Assembly: GCF_023333585.1 (NCBI RefSeq)
Contig: NZ_JAIQZN010000010.1
Location: 49,539 to 113,538, forward strand
Source: Argonema antarcticum A004/B2
GTDB lineage: Bacteria; Cyanobacteriota; Cyanobacteriia; Cyanobacteriales; Aerosakkonemataceae
Direction: 5' to 3'
DNA: 64,000 nucleotides
In this document: positions 61,326 through 64,000 of the stretch, piece by piece
Layout of the letters: every line of letters starts with the position of its first letter
Position numbering within the stretch: position 1 is the stretch's first letter
Notes under the pieces: model-generated
Databases searched by the model: none
The model's input: the letters and a program-made list of their open reading frames with translations, nothing else
What the model was told of the DNA's origin: nothing
Translations under genes and position numbers: made by a program

Positions 61326-61525
61326 AGAAAATACCAAAGTCCACTAGGGGGTACAATTATTTGCAATTCGTCGCCTGCGAAAATATAGACATCTCCTGTT
61401 TGGGGATCGAAACGGAATAGTTGGATATTTTTAAAGCCGTTGGACAACATCTGACAGACTCGCAGACAGGCTTGAGCTTGTTCGTCGGTTGGGTTGATGG
61501 CTGTTTCCTCAATTGTGACATACAA
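61322..61525 (-). CDS. DUF6888-type small protein, copy 2 (altered start)
   Basis: A 67-residue protein. Core NPTDEQAQACLRVCQMLSNG and IQLFRFDPQTGDVYIFAGDE, ending IIVPPSGLWYFL. The family-typical ATG position reads ATGTCACAATTGAGG, one G shorter than the intact copy (ATGGCACAATTGGAGG), so an ATG start would be out of frame. The only in-frame start is a TTG one codon-step upstream (61525). It may be expressed weakly or not at all. Confidence 0.6.
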   Translation of the reverse strand: MYVTIEETAINPTDEQAQACLRVCQMLSNGFKNIQLFRFDPQTGDVYIFAGDELQIIVPPSGLWYFL

Positions 61526-61590
61526 ATTAGAATACTACAAAGTAAGGACGATCGCACTTTCCTAAAAAAAGCGATCGCCCTCTCTCTATT

Positions 61591-61824
61591 TTAATTATCA
61601 GCGGTTTTATTTCCGGTCTTTTCATCCACTATCCGCTTGAATAATTCAAACTGTTCTTGTTCTTCTTCTTTTGTCTTTGGCGGGTGGAACCAGATTGCTT
61701 CAGAGTCAGGACTGCGGCGACTATATAAAACGTTCAAAACTTCATCAATATCTTTATCGCCACGATGCGCGATCGCATACTCTCTCAATTCTTTTCCAGA
61801 CATTTTTTCAAAATTCGGTCGCAT
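61591..61824 (-). CDS. DUF6887-type small protein, copy 3
   Basis: A 77-residue protein from the ATG 61824 (MRPNFEKMSGKELREYAIAH). The C-terminal half is nearly identical to copy 2, whereas the N-terminal half is diverged. This mosaic pattern suggests gene conversion or unequal crossing-over between copies. Its partner gene upstream is damaged at its 5' end. Confidence 0.72.
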   Translation of the reverse strand: MRPNFEKMSGKELREYAIAHRGDKDIDEVLNVLYSRRSPDSEAIWFHPPKTKEEEQEQFELFKRIVDEKTGNKTADN

Positions 61825-61990
61825 TTAAAAACCTCCAGACTCCGTTAGGGGGTACGACAACTTGAAGTTCTTCACTGGCAAAAATGAATACAATTCCGGT
61901 TTGTGGATTAAAACGGAATAGTTCAATGTTCCGGTAGCCGTTGGATAACCACTGACAGACTCGTAGACAGGCTTGAGCTTTCGCACAACC
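61808..61990 (-). pseudogene. DUF6888-type gene lacking a start, copy 3
   Basis: The frame ending at 61808 encodes AKAQACLRVCQWLSNGYRNI, then ELFRFNPQTGIVFIFASEE and PPNGVWRFLNATEF. The body is intact, but upstream of AKAQ the frame reads NIFRVYGC with no ATG, GTG or TTG. The usual first ten or so residues (M-x-NPTDEQ) are missing. The stop overlaps the next gene start by 17 bases, as in copies 4 and 5. Confidence 0.65.
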
Positions 61991-62033
61991 ATAAACCCGG
62001 AAAATATTATGTGCGATCGCACTCTTTTTTTCA

Positions 62034-62282
62034 TCAATTATGATGATCTTTCTTCTTGTTATTTTCTGCCTCGACTCGCTGGCGGAGCGCTTCTTTTCCT
62101 ATGCGAATATTCTCTTCTATTGGCAAACCTTCTTCAGTAAACATGGATGGGTAAATTGTTGCTTCTGAATCAGGGGGATTGCGGCGACTAAACAAAGCAC
62201 GGATTGCCTCATCATCATCGCGATGTGCGAGAACATAAGCTTTTAGTTCTGCTTTAGTCATCTGTTCAAACTTGGGTTTCAT
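62034..62282 (-). CDS. DUF6887-type small protein, copy 4 (variant tail)
   Basis: An 82-residue protein from the ATG 62282 (MKPKFEQMTKAELKAYVLAH). Core RDDDEAIRALFSRRNPPDSE is typical, but the tail (EEGLPIEENIRIGKEALRQR ending in KKKDHHN) differs from the other three tandem copies and is closer to the orphan at 5265 (EEGRKQTKAAIERKIEE). So at least two subtypes coexist in the array. Confidence 0.73.
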   Translation of the reverse strand: MKPKFEQMTKAELKAYVLAHRDDDEAIRALFSRRNPPDSEATIYPSMFTEEGLPIEENIRIGKEALRQRVEAENNKKKDHHN

Positions 62283-62486
62283 CTAAAAACCTCCACACTC
62301 CATTTTGGGGTACGATAATTTCAATTTCATCATTTGCGCCTGCCAAAATATATACTTCTCCTGTTTCTACATTAAAGCGAAATAGGTGGATATCTCGGTG
62401 CAAGTCGGACAATGCTTGGCAAAGGATTAAGCACATCAGTGCTTGTCTGGTTGTTGGGTAGATGGTTGTTCCCTCAATTCTGACAT
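62266..62486 (-). pseudogene. DUF6888-type gene with disrupted start, copy 4
   Basis: The frame ending at 62266 encodes TIYPTTRQALMCLILCQALS and IHLFRFNVETGEVYILAGAN, then VPQNGVWRFLDET. As in copy 2, the start region reads ATGTCAGAATTGAGG, one base short of the intact copy, and here no alternative TTG/GTG exists upstream. An internal ATG (LMCLIL) would lose the first 20 residues. Probably a recent frameshift pseudogene. Confidence 0.62.
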
Positions 62487-62555
62487 ATAAATTAGAATAC
62501 TACAAACTAGGGCCGATCGCACTTTCCAAAAAAAAGCGATCGCCCTCTCTCTATT

Positions 62556-62780
62556 TTAACTATCAGCGGTTTTCTTTCTGGTCTTCTCATCCACTATCCG
62601 CTTGAATAATTCAAACTGTTCTTGTTCTTCTTCTTTTGTCTTTGGTGGGTGGAACATAATCGCTTTCGAGTCTGGACTGCGGCGATTTACCAAAGCATCC
62701 AAAGCTTCTAAATCATCCCGATGTGTCAGTACGTACTCTCTCAATTCTTTTCGAGTCATTTGTTCAAATTGTGGTTTCAT
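62556..62780 (-). CDS. DUF6887-type small protein, copy 5
   Basis: A 74-residue protein from the ATG 62780 (MKPQFEQMTRKELREYVLTH); seven upstream codons of the open frame lie in the partner gene. The core is RDDLEALDALVNRRSPDSKA, and the tail is that of copies 2 and 3. It overlaps its intact partner by 17 bases. This is the best-preserved pair in the window. Confidence 0.76.
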   Translation of the reverse strand: MKPQFEQMTRKELREYVLTHRDDLEALDALVNRRSPDSKAIMFHPPKTKEEEQEQFELFKRIVDEKTRKKTADS

Positions 62781-62979
62781 TGATAAACTCCCAATTTCCA
62801 TCGCGATATACCATTATTTCTAAGTTGTCAGATGTCAAAATGTAGACATATCCCTTTTGTTCGTTAAAACTAAATAGCTGGATATCCCGGTAGTAGTTGG
62901 ACAACATCTGACAGACTCGTAGGCAAGTTTGGGCTTGTTTGTCGGTTGGGTAAATAGCGTTATCCTCCAATTGTGCCAT
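62764..62979 (-). CDS. DUF6888-type small protein, copy 5 (intact)
   Basis: A 71-residue protein beginning MAQLEDNAIYPTDKQAQTCL, then RVCQMLSNYYRDIQLFSFNE, KGYVYILTSDNLEIMVYRDG and NWEFINETTI. The layout is a short helix (QAQTCLRVCQMLSN) followed by three or four beta strands. I recall it as cyanobacterial DUF6888. It serves as the intact reference for the damaged copies. The promoter probably lies in 62980-63027, shared divergently with the TPR gene. Confidence 0.76.
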   Translation of the reverse strand: MAQLEDNAIYPTDKQAQTCLRVCQMLSNYYRDIQLFSFNEQKGYVYILTSDNLEIMVYRDGNWEFINETTI

Positions 62980-63027
62980 AAGTTATGATAGGATGGATTC
63001 GGTGTTACTAGCTACCCCCTCGCCATC

Positions 63028-64000
63028 GTGGATGAAACTCGCGCCCAAGCTTACGCCAATCTGATTCAACAACTCCTAAGTTGCCCCAACGGTGAGGAAC
63101 CGCAGATTTTACAGGCCAATTCAGAATTGATTGATGGTGAGTTTCTGCAAGTTTGCCAGATAATAGCAGAAAACTTGGCAGGGGAAGGCCAGGAAAATGC
63201 GGCGGATTTTCTACGAAGTATGGCCAGTCAGCTAGGGGAATTGTTGGGGATGAATGATGAGGAAGATAGCGATAACTCTGAAGGGGAAAATCCCCGCAAG
63301 TATTTAGAGTTTATTCAAGAATTATTGCAGGCAGAAGAGGAAAGCAATAGCGATATTGCGGTAGTTTATCCGATTATAGACAGAAGAAAGCATCTCCTCA
63401 ATGCCCGGTTTGCAGAAATATTACAGCAAGTGGCTGCGAATTTTATAGCTGAACATCCAGAAGCAACTAGAGAGATTGTCGCCATTATTGAAAATTTGAG
63501 TATTGATATTAGTAACTTTCCGCGTGGGAAGAGAGCGAATAATATTGAAATTGAGATCGCTGGTTATCAAATAGTTTTAAGCCATCGGGAACCGGGAAGC
63601 GAAAAATGGGCGCAAACGCAAAATAATCTGGCTGCTGCCTACTATTCCAGAATCAGGGGAGAGAGGGCAGAGAATATCGAAAAAGCGATCGAATTTTACA
63701 CCGCCGCACTCACTGTTCGCACCCCCGATGCCTTTCCCGAAAATTGGGCAATGACGCAAAATAATCTGGCTGCTGCCTACTATTCCAGAATCAGGGGAGA
63801 GAGGGCAGAGAATATCGAAAAAGCGATCGAATTTTACACCGCCGCACTCACTGTTCGCACCCCCGATGCCTTTCCCGAAAATTGGGCAATGACGCAAAAT
63901 AATCTGGCTGCTGCCTACTATTCCAGAATCAGGGGAGAGAGGGCAGAGAATATCGAAAAAGCGATCGAATTTTACACCGCCGCACTCACTGTTCGCACCC
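63028..64000 (+). CDS. TPR-repeat protein (3' end beyond window)
   Basis: At least 324 codons, open to the window end. The start is the GTG at 63028 (VDETRAQAYANLIQQLL); an in-frame stop lies about 30 bases upstream and there is no in-frame ATG. Residues 1-195 form a helical, acidic N-terminal region (GMNDEEDSDNSEGENPRKYL, REIVAIIENLSIDISNFPRG). From residue 197 a 46-residue TPR-like unit repeats (QNNLAAAYYSRIRGERAENI, then EKAIEFYTAAL and RTPDAFPENWA). Cyanobacterial proteins of this style usually end in a CHAT protease domain; that part would lie outside the window, so it is only expected. Confidence 0.85.
   Translation, partial: MDETRAQAYANLIQQLLSCPNGEEPQILQANSELIDGEFLQVCQIIAENLAGEGQENAADFLRSMASQLGELLGMNDEEDSDNSEGENPRKYLEFIQELLQAEEESNSDIAVVYPIIDRRKHLLNARFAEILQQVAANFIAEHPEATREIVAIIENLSIDISNFPRGKRANNIEIEIAGYQIVLSHREPGSEKWAQTQNNLAAAYYSRIRGERAENIEKAIEFYTAALTVRTPDAFPENWAMTQNNLAAAYYSRIRGERAENIEKAIEFYTAALTVRTPDAFPENWAMTQNNLAAAYYSRIRGERAENIEKAIEFYTAALTVRT
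63616..64000. repeat. Exact 138-bp tandem repeat inside the TPR gene
   Basis: The same 138-base unit starts at 63616, 63754 and 63892 with apparently no base differences after the first few codons. Each unit encodes one 46-residue TPR-like module. Identity at synonymous positions shows very recent duplication or ongoing homogenisation. Confidence 0.93.

Noticed and set aside
63577..63897. 106-codon minus-strand frame with internal repeats
   Set aside because: Antisense shadow of the 138-bp TPR repeats.

Overview
The window looks like chromosome from a filamentous, probably non-heterocystous cyanobacterium (Oscillatoriales: Oscillatoria, Microcoleus or Kamptonema type). The grounds are many HIP1 octamers (GCGATCGC), the aerobic chlorophyll cyclase acsF, two PEP-CTERM proteins, cyanobacterial families (DUF2996, DUF928, XisI), TPR/CHAT proteins, and long heptanucleotide repeat tracts. 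The genus is inference; no rRNA or tRNA gene was seen.

Layout. 1-10.2 kb: gltD (cut by the window edge) and gltB, NAD(P)H-type glutamate synthase, on the minus strand. Between them lie about 4.2 kb of defence-type genes: a fused restriction-methyltransferase, a DUF6887-type gene with a truncated partner, and a dead RelE-like toxin. 10.4-18.4 kb: uvrC, two PEP-CTERM proteins, a single-domain response regulator, a PLP aminotransferase and thioredoxin, separated by heptamer repeats and a MITE-like palindrome. 18.5-29.3 kb: a tightly spaced ten-gene plus-strand operon. It encodes a radical SAM enzyme, an internally duplicated membrane protein, a small membrane protein, a UbiA-type prenyltransferase, a PEP-synthase-like phosphotransferase, a BtaA-like (DUF3419) enzyme, a GNAT-like protein, two small coupled unknowns and an OleC-like AMP ligase. 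This is the best candidate for an undescribed biosynthetic system, plausibly for a modified lipid or meroterpenoid.

29.7-39.3 kb: an orphan HsdR-N nuclease, a Uma2 nuclease, GAF, beta-barrel and TM2 proteins, acsF, DUF2996, and threonine synthase flanked by two MoaD/ThiS-like proteins with Gly-Gly tails. 39.8-49.0 kb: a REC-GAF-histidine kinase, a GHL10 glycosidase, then a minus-strand group of TPR-CHAT protease, CHASE2-adenylate cyclase and DUF928. 49.7-57.4 kb: FmdB zinc ribbon, an IS200/IS605 remnant, DUF202, cysA-like ATPase, an acireductone dioxygenase-like cupin, a Crp/Fnr regulator, TSUP and MgtC membrane proteins, two unknowns and a dual-specificity phosphatase. 57.6-60.1 kb: the reverse transsulfuration pair, cystathionine beta-synthase and gamma-lyase.

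60.1-64.0 kb is accessory: a PIN toxin-antitoxin pair, a truncated XisI, four tandem DUF6888-DUF6887 pairs in several stages of decay, and the start of a TPR gene with exact 138-bp repeats. Intergenic DNA carries at least three MITE-like families, a three-copy palindrome family placed just 3' of genes, and at least eight different heptamer repeats.
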